From Candidatus Tachikawaea gelatinosa (GTDB lineage Bacteria > Pseudomonadota > Gammaproteobacteria > Enterobacterales > Enterobacteriaceae): a stretch of 64,000 bases of DNA. The stretch covers positions 156,001 through 220,000 of the forward strand of contig NZ_AP014521.1 in NCBI RefSeq assembly GCF_000828815.1. Reading direction: 5' to 3'. The notes beneath the pieces were generated by a model that searched no databases, was not told the origin of the DNA, and worked only from the letters and a program-made list of their open reading frames with translations. Of this stretch, positions 25,877 to 36,201 are shown piece by piece (positions within the stretch are counted from its first letter, which is position 1; every line of letters begins with the position of its first letter). The translations under genes and the position numbers were made by a program.

Positions 25877-26102
25877 CAAAATTTTTAAAAAAAATATTTT
25901 ATTCATTGACTATTATAATATGTAAAACTATAATAAAAATTCAGCTTTTTATTAATTATTTTTTCTAGTTTTATAAAGTATATTAGCATTAACATTTTAT
26001 TAAAAATCAATCAAATTTTATTTTATTATATCTTTAATATTAAAAAGATAAAAAAAACACGTATACCAGACTAATTTATTTTAAAAAGATACTGACTGGC
26101 AT

Positions 26103-26648
26103 ATGCAAATTAATATTCCAACATACATTACTTTTTTTCGTATAGCTCTTATTCCTTTTTTTGTTTTAACGTTTTATTTACCCTTTACATGGGCAAAACT
26201 TGCGACAATATTAATATTTAGTTTAGCAGCTATTACAGATTGGATGGATGGTTTTTTAGCACGTTATTTAAAACAAATAACTCATTTTGGAACTTTATTT
26301 GATCCAGTTGCTGATAAAATAATTGTAACTATTACTTTCTTTTTAATTGTTGAACACTTTCATTCATTATTTGTGACAATACCATCTGCTATTATTCTTA
26401 TTAGAGAAATTATTGTTTCTGCTTTACGAGAATGGATGGCTGACGTTGGAAAAAGAAAGGTAATTGCTGTTTTTTGGATGAGCAAAATAAAAACATTTAT
26501 ACAAATGTTATCATTAATAATTTTACTTGCTCGCCCAAATAATTTTGATATAATGTTTTCTGTTGGTATATTTTTTTTATATATTTCTGCATTTATTACT
26601 GTTTTTTCAATGTGCATATACTTAAAGACAACATTTAGACATTTATAA
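26103..26648 (+). CDS. pgsA: CDP-diacylglycerol-glycerol-3-phosphate 3-phosphatidyltransferase
   Basis: Makes phosphatidylglycerophosphate, precursor of phosphatidylglycerol, in the inner membrane. 181 residues (E. coli 182). The CDP-alcohol phosphotransferase motif D-G-x2-A-R-x8-G-x3-D-x3-D is complete in DGFLARYLKQITHFGTLFDP followed by VADK. Several transmembrane helices are evident. It is followed by tRNA-Gly, tRNA-Cys and tRNA-Leu exactly as in E. coli (pgsA-glyW-cysT-leuZ), with the first tRNA 65 bases after the stop, so tRNAs may be read from the pgsA transcript. Confidence 0.97.
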   Translation: MQINIPTYITFFRIALIPFFVLTFYLPFTWAKLATILIFSLAAITDWMDGFLARYLKQITHFGTLFDPVADKIIVTITFFLIVEHFHSLFVTIPSAIILIREIIVSALREWMADVGKRKVIAVFWMSKIKTFIQMLSLIILLARPNNFDIMFSVGIFFLYISAFITVFSMCIYLKTTFRHL

Positions 26649-26713
26649 GAAATAATTTATTGACTGCGATTATTTGAATGGTAAAATAAAATATATTAGA
26701 AAATATATAGAAT

Positions 26714-26786
<73 letters not shown>

Positions 26787-26802
26787 CAATTATTATAACA
26801 AT

Positions 26803-26874
26803 GGCGCGTTGGCAGAGGGGTTTATGCAGCGGATTGCAAATCCGTTTAGCTCGGTTCAATTCCGAGACGCGCCT
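26803..26874 (+). tRNA. tRNA-Cys (GCA)
   Basis: Acceptor GGCGCGT/ACGCGCC, anticodon loop ATTGCAAAT (GCA), T arm CTCGG-TTCAATT-CCGAG, discriminator T as expected for cysteine tRNA. CCA is not encoded. Sixteen bases after tRNA-Gly. Confidence 0.97.
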
Positions 26875-26879
26875 ATTAA

Positions 26880-26965
26880 GCCCAGGTGGTGGAACTTGGT
26901 AGACACAAGGGACTTAAAATCCCTCGGCTTTTTAAGCTGTGCGGGTTCAAATCCCGCCCCGGGCA
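26880..26965 (+). tRNA. tRNA-Leu (UAA), with an A-C acceptor mismatch
   Basis: Class II tRNA with a long variable arm (ctcggctttttaagctgt), anticodon loop CTTAAAA (TAA), T arm GCGGG-TTCAAAT-CCCGC and discriminator A. Acceptor strands are GCCCAGG and CCCGGGC, so the fifth pair is A-C rather than Watson-Crick. CCA is not encoded. It starts five bases after tRNA-Cys. Confidence 0.96.
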
Positions 26966-27068
26966 TATTAATTAAGCAGAATTTTGATATATTTATTAAC
27001 ACAAAGAAGCAGAATTAGGATCAATTTCTAAAGGGAAGGATAAATAATTTTTATAAAATAAAATTGAA

Positions 27069-27097
27069 AATTTCCAATGATCATTGGAAAGCTTTTT
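27069..27097 (+). terminator. Rho-independent terminator of the tRNA cluster
   Basis: A perfect palindrome of 20 bases at 27071-27090 (arms TTTCCAAT and ATTGGAAA around GATC) is followed by gcttttt. It lies about 105 bases after tRNA-Leu and before the opposing tRNA-Asn. Confidence 0.75.
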
Positions 27098-27124
27098 GAT
27101 AAATTTTTCGTCTTAAAAAATTTG

Positions 27125-27197
27125 CTCCTCCGACTGGGCTCGAACCAGTGACATACGGATTAACAGTCCGCCGTTCTACCAACTGAACTACAGAGGA
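27125..27197 (-). tRNA. tRNA-Asn (GUU)
   Basis: Minus strand; acceptor TCCTCTG with CGGAGGA (one T-G pair), D arm TTC/GAA, anticodon loop CTGTTAA (GTT), T arm CACTGG-TTCGAGC-CCAGTC region, discriminator G. CCA is not encoded. Nearly identical to the E. coli tRNA-Asn. It lies downstream of ppk on the same strand. Confidence 0.97.
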
Positions 27198-27274
27198 ATA
27201 ATATCAAAAATCTCTATTATAATAACAATTTTGTTTTTTTTGTCAACTAATATTGCTGAATAAGTGCTAAAAAT

Positions 27275-29341
27275 TTATTTGTTGTTAAAATTTTTCTTAA
27301 TATATTTATAAATGCTAATTTGTGCTCTTACTTTATGATTTTTTCCTCTTAATACATATTTGTTACTCATTTCTTTATCAAGAATACGAGCCTTAACAGT
27401 ATCACTAAATAAAATTTTAACAATATCTAAAATTTGATTTTTAATGCGATTATCAAGTATAGAAACAGCTACTTCTATGCGATAATCAATATTACGTGTC
27501 ATCCAGTCAGCAGATGAAATAAATACTTTTTTGTTTCCTTTGTTCTCAAAAGCATAAATACGATCATGTTCAAGATAACGATCAATAATACTGATTGCAT
27601 AAATATTTTCACTGATTCCTTTTAATTGAGGAATTAATGAACACATACTCCTCACTAATAAATAAACTTTTACTCCTGCTTTTGACGCCTTATATAATCT
27701 ATTAATTAAACCTTGATCAGATAAATTATTTAATTTTAATATAATAGATGCTTTATAACCTTTTTTTGCAAAGTTAATTTCGTTATCTATTAATTGATAT
27801 AGTTTATTTCTTGAATTTTGAGGAGAAACTATTAAATAATCAAATTGAACTGGACGATAAGGATTTTCAATAAAATGAAAAACTTTACGTACCTCATTAG
27901 TGATTCTAGAATCAGCAGTTAATAATGAATAATCAGTATAAGATTTAGCTGTTTTTTCATTGAAATTTCCTGTTCCTATATGAGCATAATGTACAATTTG
28001 TTCTTTCTCTCGACGAGAAATTAAAAAAAGCTTAGCATGTATTTTTAACCCAGGAGCAGAAAAAATAACGTGCACACCTGCTTCTGTTAGTTGTTTTGCC
28101 CAATTTATATTAGCAGCTTCATCAAATCTTGCTTGTAGCTCAACAACTACAGTTACTTTTTTTCCATTATATGCAGAATGAATAATAGAGTTAATTATTC
28201 GTGAATTTCTTGCTACTCGATAAATATTAATTTTAATAGCAATAACATGAGGATCAAACGAAGCTTGTTGTAGTAATTCTAAAACATGTTCAAAAGTATG
28301 ATATGGATAATATAATATTATATCTCTCTTTCTAATAGCATTAAATTTATTACGAAATTTACGAAAATCAATATGATGAATTTGAGGTAAAAATGGATTG
28401 ATTATTTTTTTTTTTAATATACTTGGAAATTTTATAAAATCTTTAAAATTATGATATCGATTTCCAGGTAGAATTGAATCGTAATTAGAAAGAGAAAGTT
28501 TATGACATAAAAGTTTAATCATATCTAATGGCATATCTTTTTGATATATAAAACGTACTGGTTTAGCTGTCAAGCGTTTTTTTAAACTGGAAGACATTAG
28601 TTCAATCAAACTAGACTCCATTTCTGCAACTAAATCATATTCTGCATCACGTGTAATTTTTATAGAATAAGCATTTATTTGATCATAATCAAAAAAGCTT
28701 TTAAATATATCTTCTAAAAAATAGCGTATAATATTATCTAATAAAATGATAGGTTTATTTCTAAATGGAGCTTTTGTTCTTAATAAAATAAACCTAGATA
28801 TTTTATCTGAAGGAATCTCAATTAAAGCATAACGTATTTTTTTATCTAAATTCTTTATAATTTCAATTGCTAAATAAGTGTAATCATCTTTTAAAAACTT
28901 AGTTAAATTAGTATCATCATTAATAATAATCGGTATTATGTATTTCTTTAATTGATTATTAAAATACTTATGTAACCATTTTTTTTGATTATGTGACAGT
29001 TGATTTTCATTAATTAAAAAAATTTGATTACGTGCCATTTCTAATAACAAATTGTTATAAAGTAAATTAAATTTTTTATCAGAAAGTAAAACTTTTTCTT
29101 GTATTTTTTCTAATAAACAATTGTTAAAATTGCATGGAGATTGTTCTTCTTTGATAAGAATATTACGTTTAAGTTCAGAAAAACGCACTTTATAAAATTC
29201 GTCTAAATTGTTTGAATATATTCCTAAAAAATATAATCGTTCTAGCAAATCATTTTTTTTATCTGCTACTTCCTGTAATACTCTTTCATTGAAAGATAAC
29301 CAGCTTAGTTCTTTTTCTAAATATTGTTTTTTTTGAATCAT
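27275..29341 (-). CDS. ppk: Polyphosphate kinase 1
   Basis: Reversibly polymerises the gamma-phosphate of ATP into inorganic polyphosphate; membrane-associated in E. coli. The 688-residue length equals E. coli PPK1. The N-terminal segment [20 protein letters not shown], the phosphohistidine-bearing [15 protein letters not shown] (about 430-445) and [20 protein letters not shown] match the PLD-like catalytic folds of PPK1, and the second histidine region [14 protein letters not shown] is also present. In E. coli the order is purM-purN-ppk-ppx; here purM is upstream on the same strand and purN and ppx are missing, so there is no dedicated exopolyphosphatase beside it. The reading frame is intact. 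Confidence 0.96.
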   Translation of the reverse strand: MIQKKQYLEKELSWLSFNERVLQEVADKKNDLLERLYFLGIYSNNLDEFYKVRFSELKRNILIKEEQSPCNFNNCLLEKIQEKVLLSDKKFNLLYNNLLLEMARNQIFLINENQLSHNQKKWLHKYFNNQLKKYIIPIIINDDTNLTKFLKDDYTYLAIEIIKNLDKKIRYALIEIPSDKISRFILLRTKAPFRNKPIILLDNIIRYFLEDIFKSFFDYDQINAYSIKITRDAEYDLVAEMESSLIELMSSSLKKRLTAKPVRFIYQKDMPLDMIKLLCHKLSLSNYDSILPGNRYHNFKDFIKFPSILKKKIINPFLPQIHHIDFRKFRNKFNAIRKRDIILYYPYHTFEHVLELLQQASFDPHVIAIKINIYRVARNSRIINSIIHSAYNGKKVTVVVELQARFDEAANINWAKQLTEAGVHVIFSAPGLKIHAKLFLISRREKEQIVHYAHIGTGNFNEKTAKSYTDYSLLTADSRITNEVRKVFHFIENPYRPVQFDYLIVSPQNSRNKLYQLIDNEINFAKKGYKASIILKLNNLSDQGLINRLYKASKAGVKVYLLVRSMCSLIPQLKGISENIYAISIIDRYLEHDRIYAFENKGNKKVFISSADWMTRNIDYRIEVAVSILDNRIKNQILDIVKILFSDTVKARILDKEMSNKYVLRGKNHKVRAQISIYKYIKKNFNNK

Positions 29342-29540
29342 CTATTACTCATTTACTCTACAAATATTAATCATAAAAATGAATATTTTTGATTGATATT
29401 TATTAAAAATTTACAACTATATTAATATAGTTATTTTTGCTAAAAAAACATTAAAGTAGTAGTTAGTAATAAAAACATTTATCAAATAAAAAACAGTAAA
29501 TAGTTATTAAAAAATCTATATGAATTTAATTTTTGATTAA

Positions 29541-30563
29541 TTAAGTAATAATTATTCTTTTTTCAGAAGAAGCAAGTTTAACCATTCCTATTTCAAATAT
29601 TTTTTCATTTATTGATTTACCAATATTTATTAATTTTTTTACTTCATTTTTATTAACAATAATTATCATTCCAATGCCACAATTAAATGTACGATACATT
29701 TCATTATTAGAAATGTCACCTATTTTTTTTAACCACGTAAAAATATTAGGCCATTTCCATTTTTTTTGATTAATAATAGCTTGTGTGTTAATAGGTAAAA
29801 CTCTAGGTATATTTTCAATTAAACCTCCTCCAGTAATATGAGCTATTGCATTAATTTTTACATTATTTTCAATTAATTTATGAATAATTTTTACGTAAAT
29901 TTTTGTAGGATTTAGTAATATTTTTTTTAATAAATGTTTTTTTATTGTTGTAGTATTTATATCTATATTACAGTCTTTTATTATTTTTCTAACTAAAGAG
30001 TATCCGTTTGAATGTAATCCATTTGATTGTAAAGCTAATATGATATCACCGTTTTTGACGTTTTTTTTATTAATTATTTTAGATTTTTCAACTATTCCTA
30101 CACTAAATCCTGCTAAATCAAAATCTTTATTTTGATAAAGATCAGGCATTTCTGCTGTTTCACCTCCTACTAAAGAGCAATTAGATTCTATACAACCTTT
30201 AGAAATTCCATCAATAATTTTTTCAGCAATTGTTATGTTTAGTTTACTTACAGAATAATAATCAAGAAAAAATAGTGGTTTAGCACCATATGTTAGTAAA
30301 TCGTTAACGCACATTGCTACTAAATCAATTCCAATTGAATCATACTTATTCAATAAAGAAGTAAAACATAATTTAGTACCAACTCCATCAGTACTAGAAA
30401 CTAAAATTGGTTCACAATATCCTTTAGGAATTTGAAAAAGTGAACTAAAGTTTCCAAAATCACTAAAAGATTCTTTTTTTTTAGTTATATTAACAATTTT
30501 TTTAATTCTTTTAATAAATTTTTTTGCGGTATCAATATTTACGCCTGCATTTTTATAAGTCAT
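29541..30563 (-). CDS. purM: Phosphoribosylformylglycinamidine cyclo-ligase (AIR synthetase)
   Basis: Forms aminoimidazole ribonucleotide from FGAM with ATP, the fifth step of de novo purine synthesis. The product (340 residues from the ATG at 30563) covers the whole family: LVSSTDGVGTKLCF, IGIDLVAMCVNDLLTYGAKPLFFLDYY, CSLVGGETAEMPDLY, LHSNGYSLVRKI and the C-terminal EMYRTFNCGIGMIIIVN. Start: a TTG at 30575 has an AAGGGA-like site 7 bases upstream and adds four residues; ATG is preferred only by codon type, so this is open. The 199-base gap to ppk is where purN was. With purF at the other end of the window, it indicates more of the purine pathway than expected. Confidence 0.96.
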   Translation of the reverse strand: MTYKNAGVNIDTAKKFIKRIKKIVNITKKKESFSDFGNFSSLFQIPKGYCEPILVSSTDGVGTKLCFTSLLNKYDSIGIDLVAMCVNDLLTYGAKPLFFLDYYSVSKLNITIAEKIIDGISKGCIESNCSLVGGETAEMPDLYQNKDFDLAGFSVGIVEKSKIINKKNVKNGDIILALQSNGLHSNGYSLVRKIIKDCNIDINTTTIKKHLLKKILLNPTKIYVKIIHKLIENNVKINAIAHITGGGLIENIPRVLPINTQAIINQKKWKWPNIFTWLKKIGDISNNEMYRTFNCGIGMIIIVNKNEVKKLINIGKSINEKIFEIGMVKLASSEKRIIIT

Positions 30564-30575
30564 GTTTTTATACAA

Positions 30576-30901
30576 AGTTTAATCCCTTTTATAAAAAATT
30601 AAAGATTCTAATAACAATATAAATATTTATTAAACTAATTTTTTTAAATTGCATTATAATTAATTTAAAATTAAATGATTATAGTTGAAATTTATAAAAA
30701 TAAGCAAATAAGATCTTAATAGAATAAAAAATAGTTATAATTACACATTGATATTAAGATTATTTACTTTATAAGTATAAAACATGCAGGCAAATAAAAA
30801 TAAAAAATTATTTTTCATAAAAAAATTTTTATAAATTTACAAAAATTTTTATAAAATAAATTGCTTAAAGGTTTTTTATATTTTTTTGGAAAAAATTTCA
30901 T
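30576..30901. other. Divergent spacer between purM and argF
   Basis: About 326 AT-rich bases with no frame. I looked for a PurR-type or ARG-box-like palindrome and found nothing convincing. Confidence 0.5.
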
Positions 30902-31915
30902 ATGAATACATTTTATAAACGTCATTTTCTTAGATTATTACAATTTAATGCACAAGAAATTCAATACTTAATTGATCTTGCTTTTAAATTAAAAAAAGCT
31001 AAAAAAAAGAATCAAGAAATTCAATATTTAACAAGAAAAAATCTTGCATTAATTTTTGAAAAGGATTCTACTCGTACTAGATGTGCTTTCGAAGTAGCTG
31101 CATATGATCAAGGTGCAAATGTAACTTATCTAGGACCCATTGGCAATCAAATTAATTATAAAGAATCAATAAAAGACACTGCACGTGTATTAGGTAAAAT
31201 GTATGATGGTATTCAATATAGAGGATTTAAACAAATTCAATTAAAAATTTTATCTAATTATGCTGAAATTCCTGTATGGAACGGATTAACAAATGATTTT
31301 CATCCTACACAAATTCTTTCAGATTTGTTAACTATGCAAGAATATTTACCAGAAAAAAAAATTAAAAACATCACTTTATCATATATTGGAGATGCAAGCA
31401 ATAATATAAGTAACAGTATGCTTGAAGCAGCTGCTTTATTTGGTATGAATTTTAGATTAATTTCACCTAAATTTTGTTGGCCTAAAAAAAGATTATTTAA
31501 TATTTGTAGTATATTAGCAAAAAAAAATGGAGGTAATATTAAATTAACAGAAAATATTGCTGAAGGAGTTATAGGATCAGATTTTATATATACAGATGTT
31601 TGGATATCAATGGGAGAAAATAAAAGTTTTTGGGAAAAAAAAATTAATTTTTTACGACATTATCAAGTTAATAAAAATGTGTTAGCACTTACTTATAATC
31701 CTAATGTAAAATTTTTGCACTGCTTGCCAGCTTTTCACAATAAAGAAACCGAATTAGGAGCGAAATTAATGAAAAAATATTGTTTAACGGAAGGAATGGA
31801 AGTAACAAATAACGTTTTTGAATCTAAAAATAGTATAGTTTTTGAACAAGCAGCAAATAGGATACATGTTGTTAAAGCAATAATGTTATCTACATTATTA
31901 AAAAATTCTTTCTAA
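30902..31915 (+). CDS. argF: Ornithine carbamoyltransferase
   Basis: Makes citrulline from ornithine and carbamoyl phosphate in arginine synthesis. 337 residues (E. coli ArgI 334). Carbamoyl-phosphate motif [23 protein letters not shown] in [13 protein letters not shown]; ornithine-site HCLPAFHN near 275, in place of the HPLPR of aspartate carbamoyltransferase, settles the assignment. First of argF-pyrB-pyrI-ridA, all plus strand with small gaps, so carbamoyl phosphate use for arginine and pyrimidines is physically linked. Symbol argF is by convention; argI is equally apt. Confidence 0.97.
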   Translation: MNTFYKRHFLRLLQFNAQEIQYLIDLAFKLKKAKKKNQEIQYLTRKNLALIFEKDSTRTRCAFEVAAYDQGANVTYLGPIGNQINYKESIKDTARVLGKMYDGIQYRGFKQIQLKILSNYAEIPVWNGLTNDFHPTQILSDLLTMQEYLPEKKIKNITLSYIGDASNNISNSMLEAAALFGMNFRLISPKFCWPKKRLFNICSILAKKNGGNIKLTENIAEGVIGSDFIYTDVWISMGENKSFWEKKINFLRHYQVNKNVLALTYNPNVKFLHCLPAFHNKETELGAKLMKKYCLTEGMEVTNNVFESKNSIVFEQAANRIHVVKAIMLSTLLKNSF

Positions 31916-31973
31916 ATAAATATTATTTTCAATAAAAAAATTAAAACATTTTTAATAAAAGGTTATACATCGA

Positions 31974-32909
31974 ATGATTCATTCGTTATATCGAAAACAT
32001 GTCATTTCTATTAATGATTTTAGTAAAGAAGAAATAAAATTAGTTTTAAAAACAGCTAAAAAATTAAAATATCAAAGATACCAAGATTTATTGAAATATG
32101 ATGTTATTGCTAGTTGTTTTTTTGAAGCTTCAACACGCACAAGACTTTCTTTTGAAACTGCAATCCATCGATTAGGAGCTTCAGTTGTTGGTTTTGATGA
32201 TGATAATAATACTTCTATGAAGAAAAAAGGTGAAAGTCTTGCTGATACAATTTCAGTTATTAGCACTTATGTAGACGCAATTATTATACGTCACCCATTA
32301 GAAGGTGCAGCACGTTTTGCAACAAATTTCTCTAAAAATATTCCAATTATTAATGCAGGTGATGGATCAAATCAACATCCAACGCAAACTCTTTTAGATC
32401 TTTTTACTATTATGGAAACACAAAGTAGATTACATAACTTAAACATAGCAATGGTAGGTGATTTAAAATATGGCCGTACTGTACATTCTTTAACACAAGC
32501 GTTATCAAAATTTGAAAATAATCATTTTTTTTTTATTTCTCCTGACGCATTATCCATGCCTACTTATATAACTGATATGCTTTATGAAAAAAATATTGTA
32601 TGGAAAAAAAATTTATCCTTAGAAGAAGTTATACCTAAATTAGATATTTTATATATGACAAGATTGCAAAAAGAAAGATTAGATTCATCTGAATATGCTA
32701 ATATAAAAGAACAACTTATATTAAGAGCATCTGATTTAAAAAATGCTAAAAATAGCATGAAAGTTATGCACCCATTACCACGAATTGATGAAATTAAAAC
32801 TGATGTTGATAATACACCTCAAGCATGGTATTTTGAGCAAGCTAAAAATGGAGTTTTTGTACGTCAAGCTTTGTTAATACTAACTTTAAGAAAAAAAATA
32901 ATGTTGTAA
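31974..32909 (+). CDS. pyrB: Aspartate carbamoyltransferase, catalytic subunit
   Basis: First committed step of pyrimidine synthesis. 311 residues as in E. coli. [18 protein letters not shown] binds carbamoyl phosphate, [18 protein letters not shown] and [11 protein letters not shown] complete the site. It begins 58 bases after argF, too little for the UTP-sensing leader attenuator of E. coli pyrBI, which seems lost. pyrI follows after 10 bases. Confidence 0.98.
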   Translation: MIHSLYRKHVISINDFSKEEIKLVLKTAKKLKYQRYQDLLKYDVIASCFFEASTRTRLSFETAIHRLGASVVGFDDDNNTSMKKKGESLADTISVISTYVDAIIIRHPLEGAARFATNFSKNIPIINAGDGSNQHPTQTLLDLFTIMETQSRLHNLNIAMVGDLKYGRTVHSLTQALSKFENNHFFFISPDALSMPTYITDMLYEKNIVWKKNLSLEEVIPKLDILYMTRLQKERLDSSEYANIKEQLILRASDLKNAKNSMKVMHPLPRIDEIKTDVDNTPQAWYFEQAKNGVFVRQALLILTLRKKIML

Positions 32910-32919
32910 AAATAACTTT

Positions 32920-33381
32920 ATGCAAGATAAAAAACTTCAAGTAGAAGCAATAAAATGTGGGACTGTTATTGATCATATCCCTGCAAGAAAAGGTTTTAAA
33001 TTATTATCACTTTTTCGTTTTACTGAAACTCATAAACGTATTACAATTGGTTTAAATCTACCTTCATATATTATGGGGGTAAAAGATTTAATTAAAATTG
33101 AAAATACTTTTTTAAATAATGATCAAATTAATCAACTTGCTATATTTTCTTCACGAACAACAGTAAATTGTATATCAGAATATAAAGTTGTAACAAAAAT
33201 TAAACCAATTTTACCAAAATTTATTGAATGGTTATTAATATGTCCAAATATTAATTGTATTAGTCGTGTAGAATCAATATATTCTTGTTTCTTAATAAGA
33301 AAAAAAATGAATAAGGTGTACTTGCTTTGTAAGTATTGTGAGAAAGAATTTTTTTATCAGATAGTTATGAATTATTTATAA
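32920..33381 (+). CDS. pyrI: Aspartate carbamoyltransferase, regulatory subunit
   Basis: Zinc-containing subunit that assembles catalytic trimers into the allosteric dodecamer and binds CTP/ATP. 153 residues, the same as E. coli. N-terminal nucleotide-binding domain starts [18 protein letters not shown]; the zinc site has all four cysteines, CPNINC and CKYCEKEF. Retention suggests that CTP feedback on PyrB remains although transcriptional control of the operon appears gone. Confidence 0.97.
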   Translation: MQDKKLQVEAIKCGTVIDHIPARKGFKLLSLFRFTETHKRITIGLNLPSYIMGVKDLIKIENTFLNNDQINQLAIFSSRTTVNCISEYKVVTKIKPILPKFIEWLLICPNINCISRVESIYSCFLIRKKMNKVYLLCKYCEKEFFYQIVMNYL

Positions 33382-33414
33382 TATTTTATATACAAAAAAT
33401 TTATGGTATAAACT

Positions 33415-33825
33415 ATGTCCAATTTTATTATTAGTACAGATAATGCACCAAAAGCTATTGGACCTTATGTTCAAGGTTTAGATTTAGGTCAATTTGTTAT
33501 CATTTCTGGTCAAATACCAGTAGATCCGAAAACTAATACTATTCCCAATAAAATAGAAGATCAGGTTTGTTTATCTTTAAATAATATAAAGGCAATATTA
33601 GAAAAAGCAAAACTAAAAGTAAATAACATTGTTAAAATTAAAATTTTTATGATAAATCTTAATGATTTTGAGATAATGAATAAAAAATATCAACAATTTT
33701 TTTTAAAACATAAAGCAACTTATCCTGTCCGTTCATGTGTAGAAGTTTCACGATTACCAAAAGATGTAAAGATCGAAATTGAAGCTACTGCGGTACGTTT
33801 TTTATCTCAATTTAAAGAGTATTAA
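33415..33825 (+). CDS. ridA: Enamine/imine deaminase RidA
   Basis: Member of the YjgF/YER057c/UK114 family, which hydrolyses reactive 2-aminoacrylate and 2-aminocrotonate released by PLP enzymes such as IlvA. Family signatures ISGQIPVDPKT and the arginine-bearing YPVRSCVEVSRLPKDVKIEIEATA are present (E. coli Arg105 equivalent). Length 136 versus 128; the extra residues are the C-terminal RFLSQFKEY-type tail. It follows pyrI by 33 bases, the same neighbourhood as in E. coli. In this genome the ilvA gene provides an evident source of its substrates. Confidence 0.95.
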   Translation: MSNFIISTDNAPKAIGPYVQGLDLGQFVIISGQIPVDPKTNTIPNKIEDQVCLSLNNIKAILEKAKLKVNNIVKIKIFMINLNDFEIMNKKYQQFFLKHKATYPVRSCVEVSRLPKDVKIEIEATAVRFLSQFKEY

Positions 33826-33843
33826 TAATTTTAAAAAAAACTA

Positions 33844-33867
33844 AACAGGACAATCAAATGTCCTGTT
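33844..33867. terminator. Bidirectional terminator between ridA and deaD
   Basis: Arms AACAGGACA (33844-33852) and TGTCCTGTT (33859-33867), a 9-bp stem with a six-base loop, lie between convergent genes with A-rich DNA on the left and AT-rich DNA on the right. Confidence 0.7.
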
Positions 33868-33894
33868 ATTAATAAATATCAAAATATGTTTTTT

Positions 33895-35646
33895 TTAATT
33901 TATTTTAATATTTTTAAAATTATTATTTCGATTGTTATACTCGTGATTAGAACGTTTAATTTTATTTTTTTCAAAAATACGACGATTATATACACGATTT
34001 TTAAAATTTTTCAGATTACTGTCTTGAATTTTTGATTCACTCAATAACTTTATATTTATTGGTTTATTAAAGATACGAATTCTAGCAAAATTTTTTAAAA
34101 TATTATTAGATTTTCCTTGTGGTAACTCAATTGTAGAGTGAGTATTAAATAATTTAATATTTCCAATAGATCGATTATTCATATCAGCTTCATTTGTAAT
34201 AGCACCAACAATATGACGCACTTCTACCCCATCATTTCTTCCAATTTCAATACGATAAATATCCATTTTTCTTTGATTCTTACGAAAATCATAATTTGTT
34301 TTTCGTTCCCGACGTTGAAAATATAAAGAATCAGGAGGTAAAATTAGTGGACGTTCACCTTGTGCAATTTTTAGTAATGCAGCAGCCAAAATTTTAATAT
34401 CTAAATCTTTTGTAGGTGATAGCCGTTCTAAAAGTTTGCAGTATTTTTCTAAATCACTGCTTTCAAGTTGCTTTTCTATGCGTATTGAAAATTTCTTTTG
34501 ACGACAAGTACTTAATAAATTAGCATCAGGTAATTTTGCTTCTGAAATTTTAACTTTCATAATACGTTCAATGTTGATTAGCAATCGTCTTTCACGATTT
34601 TCAACAAATAACAATGCACGACCTGCACGACCTGCTCTTCCGGTACGCCCAATTCTATGAACATAAGATTCTGCATCTAATGGGATATCATAATTAATTA
34701 CTAGACTAATACGTTCAACATCTAAACCACGAGCAGCTACGTCGGTAGCAATTAAAATATCTAAATTTCCGTTTCTTAAACGCTCCAAAGTTTTTTCACG
34801 AAGAATTTGATTCATATCACCATTAAGAGGTGCGCTATTATATCCATTTTTTTCCAATACCTCATTAACTTCTAAAGTCATACTCTTCGTACGTACAAAA
34901 ATAATTGCTGCATCAAAATTTTCTACTTCAAGAAATCTCATCAAAGCATTTTTTTTGCAACCATATACATACCAATAAGATTGGCTAATATCTGGTCTAG
35001 TAGTTAAATTTGATTTTATCCTGATTTCTTGAGGGTTTTTCATAAAACGTCGAGTAATCCTTAAAATAGGATCTGGCATAGTAGCAGAAAAAAGTGCTGT
35101 TTGATGATCTTTAGGTAATTTTGACATAATTGATTCTACATCTTCAATAAAACCCATACGTAACATTTCATCTGCTTCATCTAAAATTAAACCAGTTAAA
35201 TTTGAAAAAACTAAGGTTCCTCTTTTTAAATGATCTAAAAGACGTCCTGGAGTACCGACAACTACTTGAGGCCCATATCGTAACGCTCGTAACTGTATAT
35301 CATAACGTTGTCCTCCGTATAGAGCAAGCACACGAATATGATTCATATTTTTTGAGAAATCATTAAAAGCTTCAGATACTTGCAAAGCTAACTCTCTAGT
35401 TGGAGTAAGAACTAAAATTTGAGGAGATTTTAACAACGGATCTATTTTGTTTAACATAGGTAGTGAAAAAGCAGCTGTTTTTCCACTTCCAGTTTGAGCC
35501 ATTCCTAAAACATCACGTCCTGATAAAAGATATGGAATACAGGCTGATTGAATAGGAGATGGTTTAATATATCCAATATCTTTTAAAACTGATAAAATGG
35601 ACTGTTTAAGTCCTAAATCAGTAAAATTGATTTGCATATTAGTCAT
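33895..35646 (-). CDS. deaD: DEAD-box RNA helicase DeaD (CsdA)
   Basis: ATP-dependent RNA helicase assisting ribosome assembly and mRNA decay in the cold. Motifs in order: [80 protein letters not shown]. After the core comes the DbpA-like RNA-binding domain with [24 protein letters not shown]. The very C-terminus is Asn/Lys/Arg-rich, replacing the Arg/Gly-rich tail of E. coli; 583 residues versus 629. Start set at ATG 35646 ([14 protein letters not shown]); a TTG at 35673 adds nine unrelated residues. Downstream partner of pnp as in E. coli, nlpI having been lost between them. Confidence 0.96.
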   Translation of the reverse strand: MTNMQINFTDLGLKQSILSVLKDIGYIKPSPIQSACIPYLLSGRDVLGMAQTGSGKTAAFSLPMLNKIDPLLKSPQILVLTPTRELALQVSEAFNDFSKNMNHIRVLALYGGQRYDIQLRALRYGPQVVVGTPGRLLDHLKRGTLVFSNLTGLILDEADEMLRMGFIEDVESIMSKLPKDHQTALFSATMPDPILRITRRFMKNPQEIRIKSNLTTRPDISQSYWYVYGCKKNALMRFLEVENFDAAIIFVRTKSMTLEVNEVLEKNGYNSAPLNGDMNQILREKTLERLRNGNLDILIATDVAARGLDVERISLVINYDIPLDAESYVHRIGRTGRAGRAGRALLFVENRERRLLINIERIMKVKISEAKLPDANLLSTCRQKKFSIRIEKQLESSDLEKYCKLLERLSPTKDLDIKILAAALLKIAQGERPLILPPDSLYFQRRERKTNYDFRKNQRKMDIYRIEIGRNDGVEVRHIVGAITNEADMNNRSIGNIKLFNTHSTIELPQGKSNNILKNFARIRIFNKPINIKLLSESKIQDSNLKNFKNRVYNRRIFEKNKIKRSNHEYNNRNNNFKNIKIN

Positions 35647-36201
35647 GTAGTACTTTATGCCTCTTGATTTCAAGAACTAGTCTCTATTTTTTTTAATTGT
35701 AAAGAATAGTTTTAACTATAAAATTAAAATAATAATTATGTTGTTTTAAATTTTTATAATGAATTAATTGAAAAAATGAAATAACTTTTTTTAAAACACT
35801 ATATTGAATTTTAAATTATAATATTCGAATAGAAATAAATAGTTAAAAAATAAATACTACTAATCATATTTTAATAAAATACTCGATAAACAAATAAATT
35901 TAACTATTTTTATTTCTACTATTCAATTTTATATTAAAATTTTATAAGCGAGTTTAATGTAAAAAAATATTTACATTATTTTAAAATTTTATTATATGAA
36001 TAAGAATAAGAGAGAATGATGAAAATTATAAATTAATTTAATATTTATACTATATTAAGCAAATCTTGTTTAATATAAAAAATAATAAAAATCTAACATT
36101 ATCAACATTATATAATGAGTTAAAAAAAATTAAAAAACATCTAACACCAATTATTAAATATATACTTTAGAAAAAACTGTTTTTTTTTTTAAAAGTTATA
36201 T
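35647..36201. other. Long deaD leader / former nlpI site
   Basis: About 550 AT-rich bases between pnp and deaD. In E. coli nlpI lies here. I find no open frame and no recognisable lipoprotein remnant. The stretch may still serve as deaD leader RNA. Confidence 0.5.

Noticed and set aside
31916-31973. pyrBI leader attenuator
   Set aside because: The 58-base argF-pyrB gap is too short and lacks hairpin and T-run.
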